64,000 nucleotides of DNA from JAABVD01 sp965204545. Its GTDB lineage: Bacteria; Verrucomicrobiota; Verrucomicrobiia; Opitutales; UBA2995. How positions within the stretch are numbered: position 1 is the first letter of the stretch; every line of letters starts with the position of its first letter. The notes below the pieces were generated by a model that was not told where the DNA came from, did not search any database, and worked only from the letters and a program-made list of their open reading frames with translations. A program made the position numbers and the translations under genes. The DNA lies in NCBI GenBank assembly GCA_965204545.1, contig CBDBFA010000003.1:992001-1056000 (forward strand), written 5' to 3'. Shown here piece after piece: positions 25,997-34,889 of the stretch.

Positions 25997-27145
25997 GTGA
26001 CTGCGACGCTGAATTTCAAGGGAAACGATACGCCGACTCTGGGGGTGGAACTCGAGCTCCAACTGGTCGACGCCCGGTCCATGGCTCTGAAAAGCGGAAT
26101 CACCCGGATTATGGATACCATAGGGCCGGTGCAAGACGATTGGATCAAGCCGGAGTTGATGCAATGTTACACCGAAATCAACACCTCCATTTGCCATACC
26201 GTGGCCGAGGTTGAGGAGGATCTGACCCGAAAACTCAAAATTCTGAACGAGGCTGCCGCCGCCAACAGCATGCGACTGTTCTGGGGCGGGACGCACCCCT
26301 TCTCAGTCTGGAGTGAGCAAAAAATCACCCCCATTGAACGTTACCACCTGTTGGTGGATAAAATGCAGGATACGGCGCGTAGACTTCTGACCTTCGGCAT
26401 GCACGTGCACGTCGGGGTCGATACCGGGGACAAGGCAATCATGCTGGTGGACCGATTGCTTCGCTACCTCCCCCCGTTGCTGTCCCTGTCGGCCAATTCC
26501 CCCTTCTGGTGCAACCGGGATACCGGTCTGCATTCCTGCCGGAGCAAAATCATGGAAACCCTTCCCGTGGCCGGATTGCCCCCCCTCATGAGGAATTGGA
26601 GCGAGTACCTCTGGGTGGTGAACCATTCCCTGGAAACCGGATTCATCAACACCACCCGGGAGATCTGGTGGGACATTCGCCCCCATCCCATTTTTGGCAC
26701 GGTGGAGGTTCGCGTTTGCGACATGCCTCAAACCCTGGAGGAGGTGGTTGGAATAACAGCCTTTATCCAATGCCTGGTGGCCAGGCTCTCGGACAATATC
26801 GACGAGGGGGTTTACCAGCACGACACCCATCCGGTCATGGTAAAGCAGAACATGTGGAAGGCTTGTCGTTACGGCCTCACCTCCACCCTGGTGGATTCCA
26901 CCACCCACCAGGCCACCAAGGCCCGTGATTTGATCGACCATCTGGTGGAGTTCCTCCTGCCCACCGCGGATAGCCTCAACTGCCGCAAGGAACTGGAGGG
27001 CGTATTCAAGCTGACCAAAAAACCGAACGGAGCCGAACGCCAACGCGAAATCTACCAGAAAACCGGCGACATGAAACGAGTCGTCCAAACCCTGGTGGAG
27101 GAAAATCCCGTCACCGGCAAAAAGGGGTCAAACGCAAAACATTAA
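25997..27145 (+). CDS. ybdK: Carboxylate-amine ligase (glutamate-cysteine ligase type 2, YbdK family)
   Basis: A 382-residue GCS2-family enzyme with a GTG start at 25997, three bases after the upstream stop. Family features are GVELELQLVD at residues 16-25, HTVAEVEEDL, THPFSVW, HVHVGVDTGDKA and RPHPIFGTVEVRVCDMPQT. Such enzymes make a weak gamma-glutamyl-type amide bond with ATP, though the YbdK substrate is uncertain. The last residues (KKGSNAKH and stop) are encoded inside the 99-bp palindromic repeat that begins at ~27119. The natural C-terminus was therefore probably replaced or trimmed by the element. Confidence 0.87.
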   Translation: MTATLNFKGNDTPTLGVELELQLVDARSMALKSGITRIMDTIGPVQDDWIKPELMQCYTEINTSICHTVAEVEEDLTRKLKILNEAAAANSMRLFWGGTHPFSVWSEQKITPIERYHLLVDKMQDTARRLLTFGMHVHVGVDTGDKAIMLVDRLLRYLPPLLSLSANSPFWCNRDTGLHSCRSKIMETLPVAGLPPLMRNWSEYLWVVNHSLETGFINTTREIWWDIRPHPIFGTVEVRVCDMPQTLEEVVGITAFIQCLVARLSDNIDEGVYQHDTHPVMVKQNMWKACRYGLTSTLVDSTTHQATKARDLIDHLVEFLLPTADSLNCRKELEGVFKLTKKPNGAERQREIYQKTGDMKRVVQTLVEENPVTGKKGSNAKH

Positions 27146-27218
27146 CATTCGTTCTCAAATCGTAAAAGGACGCTACAAAATATAGCAGAATGTTAATATT
27201 TTGCGTTTGACCCCTTTT
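27120..27218. repeat. 99-bp near-perfect palindromic element, copy 1
   Basis: Inverted 30-bp arms (27120-27149 and 27189-27218, one mismatch) flank a 39-nt spacer. The ends read AAAAGGGGTCAAACGCAAAA. The left arm supplies the ybdK stop TAA, and the right arm ends 34 bp before the efflux adaptor ATG. A second copy of the same length, with a nearly identical spacer, is at 28383-28481. Confidence 0.92.
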
Positions 27219-27252
27219 AGCCCTTTTAGGATGGAATAGGACAAAGATAGCC

Positions 27253-28377
27253 ATGTGGAAGAAGGTCTTAATCGCTGTTTTTTTTACCTTGGTCGGGTTG
27301 GGTTTAGTCGTCGGGTTTCTGGTTGGGACAAAGGTGATTCAAATCAAGGCATTGATAGCCTCAGGAGAAAATTTTGAAATGCCGCCCGAGTATGTTACCA
27401 GCGCCATCGTCAAGCAGGAATTATGGAGGCAGACCTTGGATGCGGTCGGTAGCTTAACCGCAGTTCAGGGAGTCATGGTCAGCACTGAGGTGGCGGGAAA
27501 GGTGGACGATCTTCATTTTGAATCCGGTGAATCGGTGGAAAGCGGACAGTTGCTGGTGGAGCTCGACACTTCCACCGAGGAAGCCCAACTGGCAGCGGCC
27601 CAAGCCGAGGCCGAGCTGGCACGTATCAACCTGGACCGCGCCAAAAAATTGCGTCTGAGCAATACGGTGGCCGAGGCCGAGCTGGATTCCGCTCAGGCGG
27701 CGTTTCTCGCGGCAGAAGCACAGGTGGAGAACCTGGAAGCAATGATTGCCAAAAAGCGGATTTCCGCGCCGTTCAGCGGCCGGCTTGGCATCCGCCAGGT
27801 CAATTTGGGCCAGTTCATCAACAACGGCGATCCCATAGTTTCGCTGCAATCGCTCGATCCCATCTTCGTCGACTTTGCCTTTCCGCAAAAGTGGGTTTCC
27901 CTGGTTGCCACGGGCATGGCGGTTGAGGTCGAGTTCGATTCCCATCCGGAAACCCTATTCGGAGGCCGAATAACGGCTATAGATCCCGAGGTGGATGTCA
28001 GCACACGAACCATAAGCCTTCGCGCTACCCTGGATAATCCGGAAGGGAAATTATTGCCGGGAATGTTCGGACAGGTCTTAGTAGTCCTGCCGGAGGAGAA
28101 ACCGCAAAAGGTGTTGCCGGCTACTGCCATCGTCTATGCTTCCTACGGGGATTCCGTTTTCGTCATCAAGGAAAAGGACGGCAGGAAATTCGTGGAGCAG
28201 CAATTTGTTCGAGTGAGGGACACGCGGGGGGACTTCGTATCCATAACCTCGGGACCGGAAGCAGGCAGCACGGTTGTTTCGACAGGCGCCTTCAAGCTTC
28301 GCCAGGGGATGCGGGTGGAACTCAATAATGACTTGGCGCCCAGTATGAGTATCGATCCGAATCCAGAGGATTCGTAG
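27253..28377 (+). CDS. RND efflux periplasmic adaptor (HlyD/MFP family)
   Basis: A 374-residue adaptor. An N-terminal membrane anchor (VLIAVFFTLVGLGLVVGFLVG) is followed by a lipoyl-like/barrel-sandwich region (GVMVSTEVAGKVDDLHFESG, VELDTSTEEAQLAAAQAEAELA). An alpha-helical hairpin and C-terminal SGRLGIRQVNLGQFI and PLLPGMFGQVLVVLPEEK-type strands follow. It bridges the inner-membrane RND pump and the outer-membrane channel in tripartite efflux. The gene lies between the two 99-bp palindromes and is followed by the RND pump and a TolC-like channel. The substrate is not readable. Confidence 0.93.
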   Translation: MWKKVLIAVFFTLVGLGLVVGFLVGTKVIQIKALIASGENFEMPPEYVTSAIVKQELWRQTLDAVGSLTAVQGVMVSTEVAGKVDDLHFESGESVESGQLLVELDTSTEEAQLAAAQAEAELARINLDRAKKLRLSNTVAEAELDSAQAAFLAAEAQVENLEAMIAKKRISAPFSGRLGIRQVNLGQFINNGDPIVSLQSLDPIFVDFAFPQKWVSLVATGMAVEVEFDSHPETLFGGRITAIDPEVDVSTRTISLRATLDNPEGKLLPGMFGQVLVVLPEEKPQKVLPATAIVYASYGDSVFVIKEKDGRKFVEQQFVRVRDTRGDFVSITSGPEAGSTVVSTGAFKLRQGMRVELNNDLAPSMSIDPNPEDS

Positions 28378-28382
28378 TGAGC

Positions 28383-28481
28383 AAAAGGGGTCAAACGCAA
28401 AACATTAACATTCGTTCTCGAATCGTAAAAGGACGCTACAAAATAAAGCAAAATGTTAATGTTTTGCGTTTGACCCCTTTT
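28383..28481. repeat. 99-bp perfect palindromic element, copy 2
   Basis: Inverted 30-bp arms (28383-28412 and 28452-28481) match perfectly around a 39-nt spacer that differs only slightly from copy 1. It lies between the adaptor stop and the RND pump ATG, ending 5 bp before that ATG. The transcript would form a very stable hairpin there, and no Shine-Dalgarno sequence is left for the pump. Confidence 0.93.
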
Positions 28482-28486
28482 AGCCC

Positions 28487-31400
28487 ATGAAGTCCTTCAC
28501 GGAAATTTTCATTAAGCGCCCGGTATTGGCCACCGTGGTCAACCTGGTCATTGTCATTGCGGGCATACAGGCGATCAACTCGCTCAATGTCCGGGAATAC
28601 CCCAAAAATGAAAATGCGGCCATAACCATCACTACGGTATATGTCGGAGCCGATGCGGAACTGGTTCGCGGCTTCATAACGACCCCCATTGAACAGGCCA
28701 TTGCGGAAGCGGATGGTATCGAATACATTGAGTCTACCAGCGCCCAGAGTGTTTCCATCATTACGGTGAGGTTGAAGCTGAACTACGACTCGACCAAGGC
28801 CTTGGCCGAGATCGGTTCCAAAGTGGACCAGATACGCCATGAACTACCTCCTTCAGCGGAATTGCCTTCCATCAATATTGCCACGGCCGACAGTCGGATT
28901 GCCGTAGCTTACCTGAATTTCAGTTCGGAGGTACTGGAACAGAACGAGATCACCGATTTTGTGATTCGGGTGGTTCAACCCCGTCTATCTGCTATTGAAG
29001 GAATCCAGCGGGCGGAGGTGCTGGGAGGGGGAACTTTTGCAGCTCGGATCTGGTTAAAACCGGACCGGATGGCGGCGTTGAATATAAGTCCGTCCCAAAT
29101 CAGGCAGGCTGTGGCGGCCAATAATGTATTATCGGCTCCCGGAAGCACCAAGGGCGCCCACATTCAAGTGGATTTGACCACCAACACGGATATACGCTCG
29201 ATCGAGGAGTTCAGACGGCTGGTCATCAAGCAGGAGGGCAATGCCATTGTGCGACTGGAGGACGTTGCCGACGTGGAGTTGGGCTCGGAAGACTATGAAA
29301 CAGAGGTAAGGTATTCAGGTCGAAAGGCCACTTTCATAGGCATCCATGTTCTCCCGAATGCCAACGCAATCGATGTGCTCAACGCGGTGTCAGAAGAAAT
29401 GGAGGCCCTGCAAAAGGACCTTCCCCCCGGAATAAGCGCAAGTATCGGGTATGACGCCACCGAGTATATTCGAACTGCCACAACCGAGGTGATCAAGACC
29501 CTGTCGGAAACCCTGAGCATCGTGGTGCTCGTCATATTCCTCTTTCTGGGGTCCGTGCGATCGGCCCTGGTCCCGGTAGTAGCGATTCCGGTATCCCTGA
29601 TCGGCGCCGTTTTTCTCATGCAACTCTTTGGGTTTTCGCTGAACCTGCTCACCCTCCTGGCCATTTTGTTGTCCGTCGGACTGGTCGTTGACGACGCGAT
29701 CGTGGTTGTCGAAAACGTGGACCGGAATCTGCATTTGGGTAAATCGCCTCTGGAGGCGGCCATCCTGGGGGTGAGGGAATTGGTAGGTCCGATAATTGCC
29801 ATGACGCTCACCTTGGCGGTGGTCTACGCGCCCATCGGATTTCAAGGGGGGTTAACCGGGTCGTTGTTTCGCGAGTTTGCCTTTACTCTGGCCGGCGCCG
29901 TTTTGATCTCGGGCGTAGTGGGGCTGACCTTGTCGCCCGTCATGTCGGCCAAGCTGCTGAAACCGAGGGAGAAGGACCGGTGGTTGAAGCGCTTTGTCAA
30001 TGGCAGATTCGATCGAGCCAAACGTCTCTATGCCCGGATTTTGGACACCACCTTGGCGATGCGGCCGCTTGTCTACATCGTATGGATTGTCCTGGCTCTG
30101 CTAACTATTCCGATGTTCACCATGGTGTCTACTGAACTGGCCCCCACGGAGGACCAAAGCGTTATTTTCGGGATTCTTGAAAAACCACCTAACAGCACGG
30201 TTGATCAGTTACTTATTTCAGCCGATGAAATCAATCGCTTGTGGATGGATATTCCCGAGACGCAACAAACCTTCCAGGTTACCAGCAGCGCCATGGCAAT
30301 GGGGGGTATGGTCACCGTTCCCTGGGATGAAAGGCAACGAACCATTTTCGATTTATATCCCGAAGTGCAGAGGAAAATGGCTACGGTGCCGGGCGTACAG
30401 GTCCTGCCATTACTCAGACCGTCTCTTCCCGGGGGAGGGATTTTCCCGGTCGAGTTCGTCATTGCCTCGACTGCGGATACCGAACTCATTCTCGGATTCG
30501 CCCGGGAAATTGCCAGAAAGGCGGCGGAAAGCGGGAAATTCGCCTTTCCCCCCATCGTGGATGTGAAAGTGGACCAACCCCAGGCTGAAATAAATGTGGA
30601 CCGGGACAAGGTGGCGGCCCTGGGATTAAACCTTTCGGACGTGGCTAATGATATTTCCTCCATGTTTGGAGGAAATTATGTAAACCGCTTCAACATCAAT
30701 GGACGGAGCTACAAGGTGATTCCTCAAATAAAGCGGGTAAACCGATTGAATCCCGAACAACTGACCTCGATTTACGTAACCGGGCCCGGGGGAAAACTCA
30801 TACCGCTCAGTTCCATTGCCACGGTTGAAAATAAAACGGTTCCGCGGTCGCTGAATCGATTTCAACAGTTCAATTCCGTAAAAATCAGCGGGGTAGCCAT
30901 TTCACCTCTGGGCGAGGCGCTCTCACTTCTGGAGGAAGAAGCGGCTAAAATTCTTCCTCAAGGCTATCTGGTCGATTACACGGGAGAATCGCGCCAACTG
31001 AGGAAGGAAGGCAATAAGTTCCTTCCGGCCTTCGGCTTGGCCCTCATCCTGATTTTTTTGGTACTGGCGGCACAATTCAACAGCTTCAGGGATCCGTTCG
31101 TTATATTGCTTGGGTCGGTGCCACTGGCCATGTTCGGGGCGGTAATCTTCATGTTCCTGAAAATGCCCAGCCCGGATATCCCTTTCTGGACGGACGGATG
31201 GACGACCACCTTGAACATTTACTCGCAGGTTGGATTGATCACCCTCATCGGAATCGTATCGAAAAATGGGATACTGATTGTGGAATTCGCCAACGATCTG
31301 CAAAGGAGCGGATTGAGCAAACGGGTGGCTGTGCGCGAGGCCGCCCTGACCCGGCTGCGTCCGGTGCTGATGACGAGCATGGCCACCGTATGCGGCCACT

Positions 31401-31594
31401 TTCCCCTCGTTCTGGTAACGGGCGCCGGGGCGGAAGCCCGGAACAGTATTGGACTCATTATAGTTGGAGGTATGGCGATTGGGACTTTGTTTACCCTTTT
31501 GGTCATCCCATCCATATACATGCTGATCGCCAAAGATCACAAAGGAACACAGGACGCGGTCATCCGTTTGAAACCAACTCCCGAAAGGCATTGA
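28487..31594 (+). CDS. RND-family inner-membrane efflux pump (AcrB/MexF-like)
   Basis: A 1035-residue HAE1-type RND transporter. The N-terminus FTEIFIKRPVLATVVNLVIV is the expected start. The first membrane helix is followed by the large porter loops, then helix 4 with DDAIVVVENVDR (proton-relay Asp-Asp) and FREFAFTLAGAVLISG. The second half repeats the layout with LTLIGIVSKNGILIVEFAND and a final helix bundle. It lies 3' of the adaptor and 5' of a TolC-like gene whose ATG at 31604 is ten bases past the stop. It should export drugs, dyes or similar small molecules, but the substrate is unknown. The start lacks a Shine-Dalgarno sequence because of the adjacent palindrome. Confidence 0.94.
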   Translation: MKSFTEIFIKRPVLATVVNLVIVIAGIQAINSLNVREYPKNENAAITITTVYVGADAELVRGFITTPIEQAIAEADGIEYIESTSAQSVSIITVRLKLNYDSTKALAEIGSKVDQIRHELPPSAELPSINIATADSRIAVAYLNFSSEVLEQNEITDFVIRVVQPRLSAIEGIQRAEVLGGGTFAARIWLKPDRMAALNISPSQIRQAVAANNVLSAPGSTKGAHIQVDLTTNTDIRSIEEFRRLVIKQEGNAIVRLEDVADVELGSEDYETEVRYSGRKATFIGIHVLPNANAIDVLNAVSEEMEALQKDLPPGISASIGYDATEYIRTATTEVIKTLSETLSIVVLVIFLFLGSVRSALVPVVAIPVSLIGAVFLMQLFGFSLNLLTLLAILLSVGLVVDDAIVVVENVDRNLHLGKSPLEAAILGVRELVGPIIAMTLTLAVVYAPIGFQGGLTGSLFREFAFTLAGAVLISGVVGLTLSPVMSAKLLKPREKDRWLKRFVNGRFDRAKRLYARILDTTLAMRPLVYIVWIVLALLTIPMFTMVSTELAPTEDQSVIFGILEKPPNSTVDQLLISADEINRLWMDIPETQQTFQVTSSAMAMGGMVTVPWDERQRTIFDLYPEVQRKMATVPGVQVLPLLRPSLPGGGIFPVEFVIASTADTELILGFAREIARKAAESGKFAFPPIVDVKVDQPQAEINVDRDKVAALGLNLSDVANDISSMFGGNYVNRFNINGRSYKVIPQIKRVNRLNPEQLTSIYVTGPGGKLIPLSSIATVENKTVPRSLNRFQQFNSVKISGVAISPLGEALSLLEEEAAKILPQGYLVDYTGESRQLRKEGNKFLPAFGLALILIFLVLAAQFNSFRDPFVILLGSVPLAMFGAVIFMFLKMPSPDIPFWTDGWTTTLNIYSQVGLITLIGIVSKNGILIVEFANDLQRSGLSKRVAVREAALTRLRPVLMTSMATVCGHFPLVLVTGAGAEARNSIGLIIVGGMAIGTLFTLLVIPSIYMLIAKDHKGTQDAVIRLKPTPERH

Positions 31595-31603
31595 TTGTCC
31601 GGT

Positions 31604-32977
31604 ATGAAAGCATTCAAAGCGGTGAGGCCCAAAGGTTGGGGAATTTTCCTGTCGTTATCGGTTTATCATTTGGCGGCCCTGCTCACTATCGGCCGGATCA
31701 CCGTTCCGATTCCGGACACCCTGGATTTACCGACTGCTCTGGCCTATGCCCTGGAAAACAATTTTTCCATATTGCAGGCCCAACAGCGGATCCGGGAGCA
31801 GGAAGGGTTGGTTGTGGAGATTCGTTCCCAGGCGCTTCCCAATGTCAGCGTGGAGGCTGATTATATGCAGTTTGACGCGGGCCTTTCAGAAAACTTCGGA
31901 GGCCTGTTCGATCAAAATACGGAAAATTGGAACATTGCTTTGCGCGTTCGCCAAGCGCTCTACAGAGGCGGCGCGATGAAGGCGTCCCTTCGCCTGCAAG
32001 ACCTGGTGGTGGAAGCGGTGCTCTACGACTTGAAGGCAACCATCAACCTGGCGGCGCTGGATGTGAAGATCAGGTTTTACGATGTTTTGCTGGCGCGCGA
32101 ACGCATCGCGGTTCAGGAGGAGAACGTAAAGCTGTTGGAAGAACAGATTGAGGATGCCAAAAACCGGCTTGAAGCGGGAACGGTGTCACAATTTGAAGTC
32201 TTGCGGGCTACGGTGGAACGCGCCAATGCGCAACCGGAGCTGATTCGGGCGCGCAACGACTTTCGCATCGCTATCGAGGAGCTTCGAAAGTCCCTCGGTT
32301 TTGTGGGAATCCCGGAGGATTTGGAGTCCGTTCCCGAAATCGATGGGAGTCTTGTATTTGCACCGATTGAATGGGAACTTCGAACCGCTCTCGAGATAGC
32401 CAAAGCAAACCGGCCCGAATTGCGGCAACTCGAACTGGTGACGGAGGCGAGGGAACAGGGTATCGTAATCGAGCGGGCGGAAAAACTGCCGGAGGTCGAT
32501 CTCGTGGGATCTTACCAGATCAATAAATCCGTCGTATCCAATAGGTTCAGTAATGCCCTGGAGGGATGGGCGCTGGGGGTTCAGAGCAGTTGGGCCATCT
32601 GGGACGGGAAGGAAAGGCAAGGCCGGATTATTCAAGCTCAGTCCCAGTTGGAACAGGCCCGACTCGATCTCGGCGAAGCAACATTGGATGTAGAAGTAGA
32701 AGTGCGGCGCGCCTTGCACGATTTACAGGAGGCCGATGAACTCGCCAAGGCTTCATCCCTGGTAATCGATCAGGCGGTTGAATCCCTGCGCTTGGCCAAG
32801 GAACGTTACGCAACGGGCGGGGGAACCCAATTGGACGTGTTGCAATCTCAGGTTGCCCTCACGAAATCGCGTCTGAACCAGGTGGAAGCCTACCACAGCT
32901 ACAAAGTAGCAGAGGCGGTCCTGGCCAAAGCGCTGGGAAATGCGATCCCTTTCGCCGAGGCCTCGGACGGAGGATAA
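31604..32977 (+). CDS. TolC-family outer-membrane efflux channel
   Basis: A 457-residue protein from the ATG at 31604; a TTG at 31595 overlaps the pump end. An N-terminal hydrophobic signal (LSVYHLAALLTIG) is followed by two repeats of the OEP family. The pattern LDLPTALAYALENNFSILQAQQRI and later heptad-rich helices (VQEENVKLLEEQIEDAKNRLEAG, ASSLVIDQAVESLRLAKERYATG) form the long coiled-coil tunnel. It completes the adaptor-pump-channel operon. The C-terminal region ends with VLAKALGNAIPF. No lipobox is seen, so it is probably not lipid-anchored. Confidence 0.93.
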   Translation: MKAFKAVRPKGWGIFLSLSVYHLAALLTIGRITVPIPDTLDLPTALAYALENNFSILQAQQRIREQEGLVVEIRSQALPNVSVEADYMQFDAGLSENFGGLFDQNTENWNIALRVRQALYRGGAMKASLRLQDLVVEAVLYDLKATINLAALDVKIRFYDVLLARERIAVQEENVKLLEEQIEDAKNRLEAGTVSQFEVLRATVERANAQPELIRARNDFRIAIEELRKSLGFVGIPEDLESVPEIDGSLVFAPIEWELRTALEIAKANRPELRQLELVTEAREQGIVIERAEKLPEVDLVGSYQINKSVVSNRFSNALEGWALGVQSSWAIWDGKERQGRIIQAQSQLEQARLDLGEATLDVEVEVRRALHDLQEADELAKASSLVIDQAVESLRLAKERYATGGGTQLDVLQSQVALTKSRLNQVEAYHSYKVAEAVLAKALGNAIPFAEASDGG

Positions 32978-32979
32978 AG

Positions 32980-33160
32980 TTAACCACAGAGGACACAGAG
33001 AACGCAGAGGTTTTTTTTCGTAATCGTGATCGAAATTAACCACGGATTTCACAGATACACACGGATAAGGCGCCTCCGGCGCAACACGAGGCGTAGCCGC
33101 ACAGACGCTTTAGCGCCTCCCTCACTTTGTGCCTTTGTGCCCCTGTGCCTTTGTCCCTTA
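32980..33160. repeat. Simple-repeat intergenic stretch
   Basis: Contains CCACAGAGGACACAGAGAACGCAGAGG, a run of T, TTCACAGATACACACGGATA and reversed GTGCCTTTGTGCC units like those in the 6.8-kb repeat. No gene is supported between the efflux channel and asnS (32978-33454). Confidence 0.6.
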
Positions 33161-33167
33161 ATAAACC

Positions 33168-33445
33168 GTAACTACTCAGATGGTTTTTTGCCCTACCACG
33201 ACGAACGGCAGAGCAGGGATGCTCTTGCCCTACCACGCTTGAATTTATTGGTAGGGGGACTGCGTCTTCGCAGCACCGCTTTTGAATCTTTATCATTCAA
33301 TAGGTAAGAACTCCCATTTTTTGAGGACTTAAGAACAGCGTTCCGAAAAAATACCCGCCGACCGGGGGTATTCAAAAGTCATCGCAACCAACTCGGCGCA
33401 GGTAGATGCCGGATACGAATCCTCAATGAGGTCCTGAGTAGTTAC
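33168..33445. repeat. 278-bp element, copy 1 (ends GTAACTACTCA/TGAGTAGTTAC)
   Basis: A 278-bp unit with perfect 11-bp inverted ends, GTAACTACTCA (33168-33178) and TGAGTAGTTAC (33435-33445). A copy of identical length at 41098-41375 is ~95% alike by eye. It ends 9 bp after the asnS stop. Short frames inside (60-90 codons on minus) have no recognisable family and are treated as spurious. Confidence 0.9.
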
Positions 33446-33454
33446 AATAAGCCT

Positions 33455-34834
33455 TTAGAATTCGGCGCTTCCAGGGGTCCTGGCGAAGGGAATGACGTCT
33501 CGAATATTGGACACGCCGGTAACCAACATCAGCATTCTTTCGAATCCCAGGCCAAATCCGCTGTGAGGAACGGTTCCGTAGCGCCGGAGATCCCGGTACC
33601 ACCAGTATTCCTCTTTGGAAATGCCATGGCGGTCCATATTGCGGTCCAGGAAATCAGCCCGTTCTTCCCGCTGGCTGCCGCCAACGATTTCCCCGATACC
33701 AGCCACCAGCACATCCATCGCGGCCACGGTATTGCCGTCATCATTGAGGCGCATGTAAAAGGGCTTTATCTCCTGTGGATAATTGAAAACAGTGACCGGA
33801 CCATTGAAATAATTCTCGGTCAGGAATCGCTCGTGCTCCGCCTGAAGGTTGCTCCCAAATTGGACCGGATACTGAAATGCCTTCCCGCTGGCCTGCAGTA
33901 ATTTTACCGCCTCGCCGTAGCTCAGACGGGTAAAGGACCGGCTTTCGATCGACTCCAATCTTTTGATGAGGCCCCGGTCAACGAAACGGTCGAAAAACTC
34001 CAACTCGGTCCTGCAGGTTTCCAGGGAATCCCGCACGAGATACTGCACAAACGCTTCGGCCAGGTCCATGCACCCCTCCAAGCGGCAAAACGCCATTTCC
34101 GGTTCAATCATCCAAAACTCGCTGGCATGCCGACTGGTATTGGAATTTTCCGCGCGAAAGGTCGGGCCGAAGGTGTATATGTTTTTTAAGGCAGTGGCAA
34201 AAATTTCACCTTCCAATTGTCCGCTGACGGTAAGGTAGGTGGGCTTGCCAAAAAACTCCTGATGGAGTTCCCCTTCTCCGTCATCACCACGGCCCGGTGG
34301 AGGCTGGGTCGTAACGCGAAACAATTCACCGGCCCCTTCGCAATCGCTGGCCGTGATTATGGGTGTGTGCACATAGAGGAAGTCCCGTTCCTGAAAGAAC
34401 CGATGGATGGCGTAAGCCAAGCGGCTCCTTACCCGAAATACACAACCGAACAAGTTTGAACGGGGACGAAGGTGGGCAATTTCGCGAAGGAATTCCGGGG
34501 AGTGGCCCTTTTTCTGCAGGGGATAGTTGGGAGCTACTTCGCCAATGATGGCGAGGGATTGGGCCACGACCTCCCAAGCCTGGCCCCTGCCCTGGGAGGA
34601 CACCAATTTCCCTGCAATTGCGACGGCGGCTCCGGTGTTGGCTTTTTCAATTTGCCTGAAATCCGGCAGGGAGGCGTCTACAATTACCTGTAAATTCTCC
34701 AGGCAGGAACCATCGTTGATTTCCAGAAAGGAAAAGGTTTTTGCATTGCGTCGCGTCCGCACCCAGCCCTGCACCAATACTTCATCCAAAGGTGGGTCAC
34801 TAGCCAACAGATACTTGATGAGGGTTGCCTGCAT
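33455..34834 (-). CDS. asnS: Asparaginyl-tRNA synthetase
   Basis: A 459-residue class IIb synthetase starting at the ATG at 34834 (MQATLIK); the frame is open upstream but reads as non-homologous sequence. An OB anticodon-binding domain (VQGWVRTRRNAKTFSFLEINDGS, residues ~22-50) precedes the catalytic core. Motif 2 FRAENSNTSRHASEFWMIEPEM and motif 3 GFGLGFERMLMLVTG are clear. The length matches AsnS rather than AspS. It lies just downstream of the panD remnant and coaX on the same strand. Confidence 0.95.
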   Translation of the reverse strand: MQATLIKYLLASDPPLDEVLVQGWVRTRRNAKTFSFLEINDGSCLENLQVIVDASLPDFRQIEKANTGAAVAIAGKLVSSQGRGQAWEVVAQSLAIIGEVAPNYPLQKKGHSPEFLREIAHLRPRSNLFGCVFRVRSRLAYAIHRFFQERDFLYVHTPIITASDCEGAGELFRVTTQPPPGRGDDGEGELHQEFFGKPTYLTVSGQLEGEIFATALKNIYTFGPTFRAENSNTSRHASEFWMIEPEMAFCRLEGCMDLAEAFVQYLVRDSLETCRTELEFFDRFVDRGLIKRLESIESRSFTRLSYGEAVKLLQASGKAFQYPVQFGSNLQAEHERFLTENYFNGPVTVFNYPQEIKPFYMRLNDDGNTVAAMDVLVAGIGEIVGGSQREERADFLDRNMDRHGISKEEYWWYRDLRRYGTVPHSGFGLGFERMLMLVTGVSNIRDVIPFARTPGSAEF

Positions 34835-34889
34835 TCCAAATGGAACCACCTTTCCCACGCCTAATGCCAGCCCGAAACCAAGGCTGGGG

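Noticed and set aside
33036..33375. Short minus-strand frames inside the 278-bp repeat (and their twins at 40882-41305)
   Set aside because: They recur only because the repeat recurs, have no recognisable domain, and cover its non-coding ends. Treated as chance frames.
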